From UBA9732 sp052170315 (GTDB lineage: Bacteria > Spirochaetota > Spirochaetia > Sphaerochaetales > Sphaerochaetaceae), in the NCBI GenBank assembly GCA_052170315.1, contig JBQNAT010000006.1, positions 1-64,000 on the forward strand: DNA of 64,000 nucleotides, written 5' to 3'. Below are positions 7,908-16,560 of the stretch, piece by piece. The first letter of the stretch is position 1; each line of letters begins with the position of its first letter. A model generated the notes under the pieces. It ran no database searches. It had not been told where the DNA came from and worked only from the letters and a program-made list of their open reading frames with translations. The translations under genes were made by a program, and so were the position numbers.

Positions 7908-9251
7908 CTAAATATCCATTCTTCTTTTTCGGAAATAAATTCTGTCTCTCCCCGAATACAGAGGAATAGCCATTGCAAGGGCTCTGAATGCATTGTCCGC
8001 AAACATGCAGATCCAGACCTCGAACAGAGAGGTTCGGAAGACTTTAACGCAAAGCACAGTGAAAAGTATGCGTATGCACCAGGAGCCTATGGCCTCGACA
8101 ATGAAAGTTATCCTGGTCTGACCAAGGCCGTAGTAGATGCCTTCGGAGACTATCATCAGACCGAAAAGCGGCTCCGAGACCGCTATCAGCCTAAGAACCC
8201 TTGAGCCCTGGCTTATGACATTGGCATCGGGGGTGAAAATCTTCATCATAGGCGCGGCGAAGAGGTAGAGCAGGAATCCGGTAAAGGCCATCATGAGAAC
8301 CGTGAGTATTGTTGACTGCTTTTCAATGACCCTGAATTTTTCATAGTCATCCTCCCCTACCGATATCCCAATAAGCGTAGATGTGGCGCTTCTAAGGCCA
8401 AAACCGGGTAGATAGAACATTGTTTCTGCGGAAAGGGCTATGGAGTGAGCGGCAAAGACTGTAGTTCCCATAGATGAAACAAGCGAGGCGAAAACAGTAT
8501 GCCCGAAGCAGCTTGTCACGCTTGTAGCCATTGCAGGCAGACCTATTTTTACCGTCTCATGATAGACATCGCGGTCAAAACCGTATTCTCTGAATTTTGC
8601 TCTGAGAAAAGGTTTTCTCCGCATGACAATGAGCATTGCGCTTCCTGATACAACGGAGGAAACTGCGGTTGCGATAGCGGCTCCCGTAACGCCCAGTCCC
8701 GCGGTGTAAATTAGAAGATAGTTAAGCACTACGTTAAGAAGGTTCGCCGCAAGGTTTATGTACATGGGCGTCTTTGTATCCTTGACAGCTCTAAGCGCAC
8801 TGCCGCATATTATCGTTGCCGCCCTGAATACTATTGGGATTGAGATTATACAGAAATAGACCGATGCCTGATTACGGATTGAAACATCTGCCTGCATCCA
8901 TACAGGTATGAACGGACTCAGCCCAACGGACAGGCCTCCTACAATAAGACCTGAAACAATTACATAAAGTGTGACCTGTGACGAAACCTTCTTTATCTTT
9001 TCATAATCCATGGCTCCGTAGGCCGCCGCAATTATGGCAACTACGGCTATTCCTATTGCAAAAAACACATTTCCGATAAGCCAGTTAACTGTGGTTGTAA
9101 GGCTTACGGAAGCTGTTGCCTCTGCTCCCATGCGCCCTACCATTGCCGTATCAACGTATTGCAGGAGTGTCGTAAGAATCTGTTCAATGATTACGGGAAC
9201 CGCAAGAGTAATGAGTGTTTTGAGATTATTTCGTCTTCCAGGTCTGTCCAT
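7908..9251 (-). CDS. MATE-family multidrug/sodium antiporter
   Basis: A 447-residue polytopic membrane protein. The N-terminal VPVIIEQILTTLLQYVDTAM and AMVGRMGAEA are the family signature of MATE (NorM/DinF-type) exporters, and the repeat in the second half (IGLPAMATS) marks the two six-helix bundles. About 12 membrane segments are visible. It would export cationic drugs or metabolites using Na+ or H+. GGAAGGA lies just upstream of the ATG at 9251. The gene is likely a single transcription unit; substrate unknown. Confidence 0.9.
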   Translation of the reverse strand: MDRPGRRNNLKTLITLAVPVIIEQILTTLLQYVDTAMVGRMGAEATASVSLTTTVNWLIGNVFFAIGIAVVAIIAAAYGAMDYEKIKKVSSQVTLYVIVSGLIVGGLSVGLSPFIPVWMQADVSIRNQASVYFCIISIPIVFRAATIICGSALRAVKDTKTPMYINLAANLLNVVLNYLLIYTAGLGVTGAAIATAVSSVVSGSAMLIVMRRKPFLRAKFREYGFDRDVYHETVKIGLPAMATSVTSCFGHTVFASLVSSMGTTVFAAHSIALSAETMFYLPGFGLRSATSTLIGISVGEDDYEKFRVIEKQSTILTVLMMAFTGFLLYLFAAPMMKIFTPDANVISQGSRVLRLIAVSEPLFGLMIVSEGIYYGLGQTRITFIVEAIGSWCIRILFTVLCVKVFRTSLFEVWICMFADNAFRALAMAIPLYSGRDRIYFRKRRMDI

Positions 9252-9337
9252 TTATCCTTCCCGTCTAAAGGAAAACATAGCAGAAAGCGGACAAACTTGG
9301 AATAAGTGAAATTGTTGGTTTCTTTCACTAAGGAGTA

Positions 9338-10291
9338 TCATCTCATATTCAGTCGCTTCCACTCGGGCATGGGATGATTACCGATGTTTTCCAATATAAG
9401 AGGATTATCGAATAAAAGCTCCGGTTTGTATTCCCCGGAAACAAAACGGCGCATGTATTCTTTTTCCGACTCTGTCAGAATCATGAGATTTGACAGATAA
9501 GCCTTGGCTTCTTCCTGCCTTCCTTTCAAATCAAAATTAGCGGTGTCCCTGATTACCGGAAATAGAGCACGTTTTATATCATGGAAAGAAATCCGGTCAA
9601 TCGCGGAAGTATCAAAGTTGATGTTGATTTCATTCAGAGGAGCGGAGATTGTTGCATAGAAGACTATGCATTTTCTGAACATATCTTTGGAGTCCTTAAA
9701 CAACTCAAACTTAATCAGATTCCCGAAGTCATACAAATCTCTCACGGCAGCTCTGCTCATGAGGGCATTTGCCTTGGCAGCAAATATTTCCATAGGGTTT
9801 AATATCCTGATGTCTTCTCCGTTGTCAAAGATTTCAGGTAGTACTTTCTTTGTAACCGGATTCAGGACATGCGTTCGCAGAGAATAGTTGATTTCAATCT
9901 TGATTAAATCCGGGTTCCCACCAAAGTTGTTGTACTTGAAAACAAATGAATCCAAGCTGAATCTTGATCTTGTTTCTGAAGAGAGAAGATATCCCTCGTT
10001 CTCCATATACTCTTTTAGGGCAAAGGTGATTCGCTCTCTGTTTGCAAGCATGGTATTCCTGGAATCATTCGGTGTATAGTCCAAATCCATATCTACGGAA
10101 AGCCTTGGCAGATTAAGAATTGCCAGATTGATTGCCGTTCCGCCTTTGAGCACCAAGTGTTCATTCAAATAGTCATTCCTGTTGATGAATCTGAGAATGT
10201 CAGTCAGACGAATCACCTTTTCGAATGTATCTCGCACAAATCCGTATTGTCTTGCAATTCTGCCAAGCTCGCCTTTATCAAACTTTCTCAT
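9338..10291 (-). CDS. abiEii: AbiEii-type nucleotidyltransferase toxin (type IV toxin-antitoxin)
   Basis: A 317-residue protein with the MNT-like nucleotidyltransferase core: LKGGTAINL followed by RLSVDMDLDY (about residues 60-85), the GG(T)A...RxSxDxD pattern of AbiEii/AbiGii toxins. Later, the conserved EIFAAKANALMSRAAVRDLYDF segment (shown in parts: AAKANALMSRA and RDLYDF) is typical for the family. The toxin is thought to add nucleotides to RNA (tRNA acceptor ends in related enzymes) and causes abortive infection. I chose the ATG at 10291 because GAGGTG precedes it and it overlaps the antitoxin by 14 bp; a longer frame from 10504 lies wholly inside the antitoxin gene. Confidence 0.9.
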   Translation of the reverse strand: MRKFDKGELGRIARQYGFVRDTFEKVIRLTDILRFINRNDYLNEHLVLKGGTAINLAILNLPRLSVDMDLDYTPNDSRNTMLANRERITFALKEYMENEGYLLSSETRSRFSLDSFVFKYNNFGGNPDLIKIEINYSLRTHVLNPVTKKVLPEIFDNGEDIRILNPMEIFAAKANALMSRAAVRDLYDFGNLIKFELFKDSKDMFRKCIVFYATISAPLNEININFDTSAIDRISFHDIKRALFPVIRDTANFDLKGRQEEAKAYLSNLMILTESEKEYMRRFVSGEYKPELLFDNPLILENIGNHPMPEWKRLNMR

Positions 10292-11042
10292 CGGCACCTC
10301 GCGTTTTGTAGTCGAATGTCTTTTCCGATACCACCAGCTGCCAATCCGAATCGTACTTTCCGTTGTGAATATCTGAGGAGATATAGCGATGACTCTTGCC
10401 TGATTGCAGCTTGCAGATGTCCAGAAAAGCATCGGAAATTCCAAGACGCTCTTTGAACAACGACAGTAAGAATCCTGTTTTCTGCCAAAGGAATCGGTTG
10501 TCATAGAGGGCTATGTATTTCTTCAGCCTGTCTTCATCAAGCTTTGGACAAATCTCAAGAATCTCAATCAGTTCATCCGTTCCCGATATCTTGTCCATGC
10601 TCTTTATGCTGTCCACGACAGTCCGCTCAAGTGATGTAACCCGGATTCCGCCGCTGTATTCAGGTGTCTCTATTTCATCAGTAACATCTGTCCTGATGTA
10701 GTGATATGTATATCCGTCAAATGTGAAATCGCGGAAGGATGTCAGAGAAGATACATAGACATCATAATAGACCTGATTCATGACTCCGTAGTATTCGAAT
10801 GCCGTGTGATGCGAGACACAGGAAGTCGGTGTAATACTGCTTGCTATCTGGAAGCGGTTGGCAACAGGTGCGTTTGTTTCCCCGCTTATGCATGTATACA
10901 GATTGCTCCGTATCTTGGTCGCCAGACCTTTTTTCACAAGAGCCTTTACGGCTGTACGTGCGGACTCGTGGTTGCTGTAATACTCTGAAAGGTCATTTAC
11001 AGAGAAGGCAGGATGTTTCATCAGCTCAAAATAGATATTCAT
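10278..11042 (-). CDS. abiEi: AbiEi-type antitoxin with winged-helix N-terminus
   Basis: A 254-residue protein. The N-terminal 45 residues form a small winged helix (FSVNDLSEYYSN, KKGLATKIRSNLY) and the rest is the AbiEi-4 type domain with SHHTAFEYYGV and GIRVTSLERTVVDSI. In known AbiE systems the antitoxin represses its own promoter and neutralises the nucleotidyltransferase toxin without contacting it. The gene precedes and overlaps the toxin gene by 14 bp, the usual order. GGTGGA lies before the ATG, and a perfect dyad is located 20 bp upstream of the start. Confidence 0.9.
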   Translation of the reverse strand: MNIYFELMKHPAFSVNDLSEYYSNHESARTAVKALVKKGLATKIRSNLYTCISGETNAPVANRFQIASSITPTSCVSHHTAFEYYGVMNQVYYDVYVSSLTSFRDFTFDGYTYHYIRTDVTDEIETPEYSGGIRVTSLERTVVDSIKSMDKISGTDELIEILEICPKLDEDRLKKYIALYDNRFLWQKTGFLLSLFKERLGISDAFLDICKLQSGKSHRYISSDIHNGKYDSDWQLVVSEKTFDYKTRGADEKV

Positions 11043-11061
11043 TTTATATTTCCACCAATGT

Positions 11062-11077
11062 GGTTTAAAAATAAACC
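11062..11077. promoter_or_regulatory. Inverted repeat upstream of abiEi, likely autoregulation operator
   Basis: GGTTTA-AAAA-TAAACC is a perfect 6-bp dyad with a 4-bp centre, 20 bp upstream of the abiEi start. A related AAAAAGTAAAC element follows at 11087-11097. AbiEi antitoxins are known to bind inverted repeats in their own promoter, so this is the natural candidate site. Confidence 0.5.
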
Positions 11078-11272
11078 AATCTGATTAAAAAGTAAACAAC
11101 ATTTTCATGTCTGAATCCCTTTACAGATTCACAATCTGCCTGGCAACGTCCATGACAACGCCTAAAGAACATAGGCTCTTTCCTTTATCGAAAGTTGGGT
11201 TCGAGAAGCAAAGGTAAATTCAGTACTGCAAACTATTTTCGCAAGCTCCATACATTTTTGGGGGAATCCGGG

Positions 11273-11311
11273 CAAAAAAAGTCCTTCCGGCAACTTCAGT
11301 TACCAGAAGGA
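11273..11311 (-). terminator. Rho-independent terminator after tRNA-Lys
   Basis: On the minus strand TCCTTCTGG pairs with CCGGAAGGA (one G-T or mismatch tolerated) and is followed by a run of seven T. It lies 11 bp beyond the tRNA-Lys 3' end. Confidence 0.8.
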
Positions 11312-11321
11312 TTTGTTGTCT

Positions 11322-11394
11322 TGAGCGGACAGGGGATCGAACCCTGGACCCACAGATTAAGAGTCTGTTGCTCTACCGGCTGAGCTATCCGCCC
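11322..11394 (-). tRNA. tRNA-Lys(CTT)
   Basis: Full cloverleaf of 73 nt. Acceptor GGGCGGA pairs with TCCGCTC (one G-T), D arm AGCTCAGCCGGTAGAGC, anticodon stem ACAGA/TCTGT enclosing CTCTTAA with anticodon CTT, and T arm GGTTCGATCCC. No CCA is encoded. Confidence 0.93.
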
Positions 11395-11503
11395 GACGCG
11401 GAATAATGTATAACATTTTTTGAATTCTTAAGCAATACCAACAGACAAAATAAATTTCCTTCGGGTCTGCTGTCCGGCAAAAATAAAAGCCGAACAGATT
11501 TAT

Positions 11504-11991
11504 TTAAAAAGCTTTCCTTGCCTTTACCAGCAGAAAATCCGGCTTATGAAGCGGGTCTTTAAATTGCGGGTATTTTTCAAGAAGTTCATTATCGGATATC
11601 GGTTCTATCAGCATATTTATAATTGTAGAAAAGGTTCTGTGATACTTTTCTATATTGTCGACAAACCATGAGGGCGTTCTTTCTCCTTCAATGCAGTAAT
11701 AGGCAAGATTCAAGTGTACTTTGCTTCCATTTTCATCTCTTGTCCATCTGCTGCCGCCGCAATGACAGTTACAAAAGGATGTTCCTGTGAAAAAATAAAG
11801 ATTCCACAGCTGGAAAGCAGTTTGTAAGTATTCTTTACAATCTCTCTGTAGTCTTCCACACAATGAAACGCCAGAGAGAAGAGAATAAAGAGCCGGAATC
11901 TCAAATAAATTATTCGCGTTGGCTACTTCGTATCTTATTTTTTGTATTCGTCAAAAAATGTTTCGTTGCCAAAAATATTCTGCCTGGCCAT
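11504..11991 (-). pseudogene. Collapsed SAM-dependent methyltransferase gene
   Basis: Three fragments in different frames line up with one class I methyltransferase family. MARQNIFGNETFFDEYKK (from ATG 11991) and ANNLFEIPALYSLL are the N-terminus, broken by a frameshift and a TAA. The frame then jumps to SLAFHCVEDYREIVKN and FSQEHPF, so the intervening Rossmann part with the glycine-rich SAM motif is deleted. A second frameshift leads to YYCIEGERTPSWFVDNIEKY and the C-terminal KPDFLLVKARKAF. The intact relative would be about 240-250 residues; only about 160 codons remain. It sits between two tRNA genes. A weak stem-loop at 11468-11497 follows it. Confidence 0.72.
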
Positions 11992-12093
11992 TTTGTGTTT
12001 ACCCGATTTTATAATAAGTTTTATAATAAATAGCATCAAAATCAAAAACGGCATCCGGCATAAGACGGATACCGTTTGCTACAGCAGACATTC

Positions 12094-12173
12094 TGCGGGG
12101 AAAGGGACTTGAACCCTCACTCTTGCGAATAGGAACCTAAATCCTACGTGTCTGCCAGTTCCACCACCCCCGC
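12094..12173 (-). tRNA. tRNA-Leu(TAG)
   Basis: Acceptor GCGGGGG pairs with TCCCCGC (one G-T), anticodon stem TAGGA/TCCTA encloses TTTAGGT with anticodon TAG, a class II variable arm is present (TTCGCAAGAG), and the T arm reads GGTTCAAGTCC. The gene is 80 nt, slightly short for a leucine tRNA. CCA is not encoded. Confidence 0.9.
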
Positions 12174-12221
12174 GAAGCAGTATGAGGATAGCACAAAAGC
12201 TGGAGGATGTTCAATTAAAGC

Positions 12222-12602
12222 TTACCTGGACGCAATAGCCTCTATCTCGATTTTGGCTCCCTTTGGAAGAGCCGCAACTTCAAAACATGACCTTGCGGGG
12301 AAAACGTCTTTAAAATAAGAAGCGTAAACTTCGTTCATTGCCGCAAAATCACCAAGGCTTTTAAGATAAACTGTAGTCTTAACGATTTTATCCATTGAAG
12401 AACCTGCTTCATGGAGTATGGCGCAAATGTTGTCCATTGACCGCTTTGTAAGGACTTTAACGTCATCTGACGGGAAAACGCCTGTTGAAGGGTCAATTGG
12501 AAGCTGTCCGGAAACAAAGATGAAATCACCGGCCGAAATTGCCTGTGAGTAAGGACCAACCGCCGCAGGGGCGTTTTTTGTCGATATGATTTTGTTTGTC
12601 AT
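12222..12602 (-). CDS. ridA: RidA family reactive-intermediate (enamine/imine) deaminase
   Basis: A 126-residue single-domain protein, full length for the family. APAAVGPYSQAI near the N-terminus, FVSGQLPIDP, and the C-terminal ARSCFEVAALPKGAKIEIEA pattern with the active-site arginine (about residue 104) are diagnostic. RidA hydrolyses 2-aminoacrylate and related enamines produced by PLP enzymes. A strong GGAGG precedes the ATG. It stands alone between tRNA-Leu and a HAD gene. Confidence 0.95.
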   Translation of the reverse strand: MTNKIISTKNAPAAVGPYSQAISAGDFIFVSGQLPIDPSTGVFPSDDVKVLTKRSMDNICAILHEAGSSMDKIVKTTVYLKSLGDFAAMNEVYASYFKDVFPARSCFEVAALPKGAKIEIEAIASR

Positions 12603-12712
12603 TTAGACCTCCGTATAAAAAATGTTATTTCGTTCATACTATAATACATTAGACAAATAAAATCAGTGCCGGTTCATCTGCTGATGTGCCGCAAATTTAA
12701 ATTTTTTCAAGA

Positions 12713-12740
12713 TTTATAGCACACAAATCGCGTATTACAA
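12713..12740 (-). promoter_or_regulatory. Candidate promoter of ridA
   Basis: On the minus strand TTGTAA (12740-12735) and TATAAA (12718-12713) are 16 bp apart, about 110 bp before ridA. The -35 box overlaps the 11-bp tandem repeat at 12738-12759. Confidence 0.35.
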
Positions 12741-12759
12741 AATCAAGGCAAAATCAAGG
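12738..12759. repeat. 11-bp perfect tandem duplication
   Basis: CAAAATCAAGG occurs twice back to back in the ridA upstream region. It is one of several short tandem duplications in intergenic DNA of this window (also at 19020, 22516 and 43212). Confidence 0.85.
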
Positions 12760-12786
12760 CAATCTCTATTATTCTTAATTAGGATA

Positions 12787-12802
12787 TATATCATGTGATA
12801 TA
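12787..12802. promoter_or_regulatory. Dyad TATATCA-TG-TGATATA
   Basis: Perfect 7-bp arms around a 2-bp centre, located between ridA and the HAD gene (33 bp downstream of the HAD stop on the minus strand). It could be a regulator site for ridA; there is no T tract, so a terminator is less likely. Confidence 0.3.
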
Positions 12803-12835
12803 ATTAAAAATTAATGTTCTGCAGCAACAGTAGCC

Positions 12836-13453
12836 TTATTTGATATACGGTCCCAGAAACTTTTCAAGTTCGGCATTGTTAAGCCTGTAATTAAAGTCGT
12901 TTATGCCCAGATTGCATGCGGCTTCAACATTGGCAAGTGTGTCGTCAAAGAAAAAAGTATCATGGATGTCAAAGCCTTCTTTTTTCACTATGTACTCAAA
13001 GAAAACTGTATCAGGCTTTTGCATGTGCATTTCATGGGATGCATAAAGAACGTCAAACCCGTCTATTGGGCTTGGATTCATATTCTTCAGATAATTCCAA
13101 TGGCTTTCAAAGGTATTTGAACCCGCAACAACTCTGTGTCCATTAGCCCTGAGCTGTCTTATAAAAGCCTTTACAGCAAGGTTTTCCTCAGGATGATAAT
13201 ATGTAAGAAGAAACGGATTTCCGCTTAAGTCTATATTGTATTTTACCTCATACATACGGTATAAACACTGCGCAGGCATGAAGCCTTCATGAAGCGGCGT
13301 GGAATAGTTTTTCCAGTCCGCAAACACTCTGTCATAGTCAAGACTGTAATGTTTGCAGAAATCATTGATAAACGGAGTGTCATAGATAACTACTCCACCT
13401 ACATCAAAAATAAAAAGTTTTCGCTCAGAATTATTATGCTTAAAAGTGTCCAT
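12836..13453 (-). CDS. HAD-superfamily hydrolase
   Basis: A 205-residue protein with FIFDVGGVVIYD (motif I, residues about 13-24, nucleophile aspartate), VVAGSNT (motif II), QKPD (motif III lysine) and FFFDDTLAN (motif IV acidic pair). The D-x-G-G-V form of motif I is found in the YihX/haloacid dehalogenase-like group of sugar-phosphate phosphatases, where the second aspartate of motif I is replaced. Substrate is unknown. It lies 66 bp downstream of nrdG in the same direction and may be transcribed with it. Confidence 0.82.
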   Translation of the reverse strand: MDTFKHNNSERKLFIFDVGGVVIYDTPFINDFCKHYSLDYDRVFADWKNYSTPLHEGFMPAQCLYRMYEVKYNIDLSGNPFLLTYYHPEENLAVKAFIRQLRANGHRVVAGSNTFESHWNYLKNMNPSPIDGFDVLYASHEMHMQKPDTVFFEYIVKKEGFDIHDTFFFDDTLANVEAACNLGINDFNYRLNNAELEKFLGPYIK

Positions 13454-13519
13454 TTACAAAGAGCATACTAATAGACAAAAGTGCTTTTTGCAATGCGAAC
13501 TAACGCGAACAAAGGCTTC

Positions 13520-14197
13520 TCATCGGACAAAAGTATTTTCTCTTCCAAGCCCGGCTATCATGGCATTAAGTTCTTCAGCCGAATTGGAACCGACGTCTGC
13601 ATATGAAGGGTCAAGCGTCTTTGAAGGATTGAAAGGCTGCAGAAACCACTTTGGTCCTTTTCCTATAATAAGTGAAAGTTTTTCAAGGTCTTCGAACTCT
13701 ATAATACCTTTCGGACATGTTGTCCTGAATTCATATCCGATTTCGGAAGCTTTAAGAAGCAACATGGATTTCTCAATAAGAGTAAAATCGGAAAACCCTA
13801 CATACCTATATTTCTCAGGTGATGTCTTTACATCCATAGCAACATAATCCAAAAGCCCGTCATCAAGAAGTGTTTTGAGGACTTCCGGTCTGCTGCCGTT
13901 GGTATCAAGCTTTACTTTAAGCCCAAGGGTTTTTACCTTGCGAATAAAATCATGTAAATCAGTATGCAGAGTGGGCTCACCGCCTGAAATAACCAAGGCG
14001 TCGAGCAGGCTTCTTCTCTTTTCAAGATAGGAAAGGACTTCTTCTTCCGAGTAGTTTTCTCCCGCTCCGTTTAAATCAATAAACTGAGGGTTGTGGCAGT
14101 AGGGACAGCGGAAATTGCACCCGCGGGTGAAAACCGCGGATGCAATAAGGCCGGGATAGTTTACCAGGTCAGTTTTTAAAAACCCGCTGAAGGTCAT
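13520..14197 (-). CDS. nrdG: Anaerobic ribonucleoside-triphosphate reductase activating protein (radical SAM)
   Basis: A 225-residue radical SAM enzyme. The CNFRCPYC motif near residue 27 binds the [4Fe-4S] cluster, and ISGGEPTLH follows as the GGE SAM-binding motif. It generates the glycyl radical on NrdD. The start ATG is 13 bp after the nrdD stop, so the pair forms an operon under the upstream B12 riboswitch. The length (225) and the N-terminal FSGFLKTDLVNYPG are typical of the longer NrdG/PflA-like form. Confidence 0.93.
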   Translation of the reverse strand: MTFSGFLKTDLVNYPGLIASAVFTRGCNFRCPYCHNPQFIDLNGAGENYSEEEVLSYLEKRRSLLDALVISGGEPTLHTDLHDFIRKVKTLGLKVKLDTNGSRPEVLKTLLDDGLLDYVAMDVKTSPEKYRYVGFSDFTLIEKSMLLLKASEIGYEFRTTCPKGIIEFEDLEKLSLIIGKGPKWFLQPFNPSKTLDPSYADVGSNSAEELNAMIAGLGRENTFVR

Positions 14198-14210
14198 GTT
14201 ATCAAGCCTA

Positions 14211-16526
14211 TCAGGCCCTCATTCTGTTAGAATTAGCCCAATCCATAATCCGGCTTACTCCGCTGATTGCGGAAGAAGTGTCGGCAGGGTCTGTAACAAG
14301 CGTTGGCACTGCCATTACTCCGTACTTCTGCGCAAGAGCCGGATTTTCCATGGCATCGACTGCTTTGAATTCAATACCCGTCTTAGTCAGATGAGCTTTT
14401 GCGGAAGGGCAGTTCGGACAGGTCTTTGTTGTGAAAAGAAGCGGCTGAGAAGCCCTGATTTCAGGCTTGTACTCTTTTCTTTCCTTAAATTCCTGTGTCT
14501 TTCCCGTGTTCCAGTTCTGGACTGGCCTGTAGTAGCCGGTTATGCGTGAATATACTTCCGTCTTCCTGTGGCATATGGGGCATTCCCACTGTTCGCCCTC
14601 AATGTAGCCGTGATACTGGCATACCGAATATGTGGGGGAAATTGTGTAATAAGGGAGTTTGTGACTTTCGGCTATCTTCTTTACAAGGGTTCTTGTCGCT
14701 TTCCAGTCGGAAACCTTCTGACCCAGGAAAACGTGGAAAACTGTGCCGGAAGTGTACTTGACCTGAAGAGGATCTTGGATGTCCATGGCCTCGAAAATAT
14801 CATCCGTGAAGCTTACGGGAAGGTTTGAAGAGTTTGTATAGTAAGGAGACTCTTCCGTTCCCGAGGTTACGATACCCGGATAGCGCTCCTTATCGTGCTT
14901 CGCAAGACGATAGGCAGTGGACTCGGCCGGAGTGGCTTCAAGGTTGTAAAGGTCACCGTACTTGACCTGATAGTCGGAAAGCTTTTCCCTCATGTGGTCA
15001 AGGACCTGCCCCGCGAACTTCTGGCTTTTGGGGTTTGTGAGGTCTTTTTTCAGCCACTTCGCATTAAGGCATACCTCGTTCATGCCAACAAGGCCTATGG
15101 TCGAGAAATGATTGCCGAATGTGCCAAGATAGCGCTTTGTGTATGGATAAAGACCGTTTTCAAGGTAGCGTGTGACGACTTCTCTCTTGGTTTTAAGACT
15201 TCTTGCGGCTATGTCCATAAGGTGGTCAAGACGGTTGTAGAAATCCTTTTCATCCGACGCGAGGTATGCGAGTCTTGGCAGGTTCAGCGTAACTACGCCT
15301 ATGGAACCTGTGGACTCTCCGCTTCCGAAGAAGCCGCCGCTCTTCTTTCTGAGTTCTCTGAGGTCAAGTCTGAGTCTACAGCACATGGACCTTACATCAG
15401 ACGGCTGCATGTCTGTATTGCCGATGTAATTTGAGAAGTAAGGAGTCCCGTACTTGCTTGTCATTTCGAAAAGAAGCCTGTTGTTTTCAGTATCGGACCA
15501 GTCGAAATCCTTTGTGAGCGAGTATGTGGGAATCGGATACTGGAAGCCTCGGCCATTGGCGTCGCCGTCAATCATTATTTCAAGGAAGGCTTTGTTGACC
15601 ATGTCCATTTCGGCCTTGCAGTCGCCATAGGTGAAGTCCATGTCCTTTCCGCCGATGATTGCGGGGAGGTTTTTAAGGTCTTCGGGGACGGTCCAGTCAA
15701 GTGTGATGTTCGAAAACGGTGCCTGAGTGCCCCATCTGGAAGGTGTGTTGACACCGAAAACGAAGGATTCGATGCACTGTTTGACCTCACGGAAAGAGAG
15801 GTTGTCCGCCTTTACGAAAGCCGACAGATATGTGTCAAAGCTGGAAAAGGCCTGCGCGCCGGCCCATTCGTTCTGCATGATGCCTATGAAGTTAACCATC
15901 TGGTTGCACAGGGTTGAAAGGTGCTTCGCGGGCGATGAGGATATTTTCCCGTCAACTCCGCCAAGACCCTCACGGATGAGCTGTTTAAGACTCCAGCCTG
16001 CACAGTAACCTGAAAGCATTGAAAGGTCGTGAAGATGCAGCTCCGCATTCCTGTGGGCATCGCTTATTTCGCTGTCATAAATTTCGGAAAGCCAGTAGTT
16101 GGCGGTAACGGCTCCGCTGTTGGACAGAATAAGACCGCCGATTGAGTAGTTTACGGTGCTGTTTTCCTTGACTCTCCAGTCATTGGCGCCAAGGTAGCTG
16201 TCAATCAGCTTTTTGTAATCCACAAGGGTTTTTCCGGCCTGCCTGACTTTTTCGTGCTGAACTCTGTAAAGTATGTAAGCTTTGGAAACATCTTCGTAAC
16301 CGGCCTGGGCAAGAGTGCTTTCAACGCTGTCCTGGATATCTTCAATGGACACCTTATTGTCCTTAACCTTGTCGGAAAAACGCGAGCTTGCCCTCAGCGC
16401 CAACATCTGTATGATATCTTCGTTGTAGTTCTTGTTAGTAGCGACAAAAGCGCGTACTATTGCGTTTTCGATTTTCTTTATGTTGAAATCGACAGTCTCG
16501 CCTGTTCTCTTGATGACCTGATACAT
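14211..16526 (-). CDS. nrdD: Anaerobic ribonucleoside-triphosphate reductase with C-terminal glutaredoxin-like domain
   Basis: A 771-residue class III ribonucleotide reductase. The N-terminus is an ATP-cone (VIKRTGETVDFNIKKIENAI). Near the C-terminus, CxxH (about 636-639) and CPIC (about 649-652) form the zinc site, and RITGYY (glycyl radical Gly about 664) follows. Unusually, the chain then continues into a redoxin domain of about 75 residues: LLFTTKTCPNCPSAKAHL with CPNC at about 703-706 and AVPTLVT carrying the cis-proline. This suggests a thioredoxin/glutaredoxin-dependent (NrdD2-like) enzyme rather than the formate-dependent one. The ATG at 16526 is preferred over the in-frame ATG at 16538 because GGGAGG lies between them, 4 nt before 16526. 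Confidence 0.95.
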   Translation of the reverse strand: MYQVIKRTGETVDFNIKKIENAIVRAFVATNKNYNEDIIQMLALRASSRFSDKVKDNKVSIEDIQDSVESTLAQAGYEDVSKAYILYRVQHEKVRQAGKTLVDYKKLIDSYLGANDWRVKENSTVNYSIGGLILSNSGAVTANYWLSEIYDSEISDAHRNAELHLHDLSMLSGYCAGWSLKQLIREGLGGVDGKISSSPAKHLSTLCNQMVNFIGIMQNEWAGAQAFSSFDTYLSAFVKADNLSFREVKQCIESFVFGVNTPSRWGTQAPFSNITLDWTVPEDLKNLPAIIGGKDMDFTYGDCKAEMDMVNKAFLEIMIDGDANGRGFQYPIPTYSLTKDFDWSDTENNRLLFEMTSKYGTPYFSNYIGNTDMQPSDVRSMCCRLRLDLRELRKKSGGFFGSGESTGSIGVVTLNLPRLAYLASDEKDFYNRLDHLMDIAARSLKTKREVVTRYLENGLYPYTKRYLGTFGNHFSTIGLVGMNEVCLNAKWLKKDLTNPKSQKFAGQVLDHMREKLSDYQVKYGDLYNLEATPAESTAYRLAKHDKERYPGIVTSGTEESPYYTNSSNLPVSFTDDIFEAMDIQDPLQVKYTSGTVFHVFLGQKVSDWKATRTLVKKIAESHKLPYYTISPTYSVCQYHGYIEGEQWECPICHRKTEVYSRITGYYRPVQNWNTGKTQEFKERKEYKPEIRASQPLLFTTKTCPNCPSAKAHLTKTGIEFKAVDAMENPALAQKYGVMAVPTLVTDPADTSSAISGVSRIMDWANSNRMRA

Positions 16527-16530
16527 AGGA

Positions 16531-16560
16531 CCTCCCATGTAGCCAGGAAGTCTTGGGAGG
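16531..16560 (-). promoter_or_regulatory. Shine-Dalgarno-sequestering stem of the nrdD riboswitch
   Basis: On the minus strand CCTCCCA (16560-16554) is perfectly complementary to TGGGAGG (16537-16531), the nrdD ribosome site. Pairing would hide the site. Just upstream, CAGTAAT-GTT-ATTACTG (16581-16565) can form a competing or accessory hairpin. This is the expected expression platform of a translational OFF switch. Confidence 0.7.

Noticed and set aside
9338..10504. Longer AbiEii reading frame starting at 10504
   Set aside because: The extra 71 codons lie inside the antitoxin gene in another frame, with no ribosome site; the ATG at 10291 has GAGGTG and the usual overlap.
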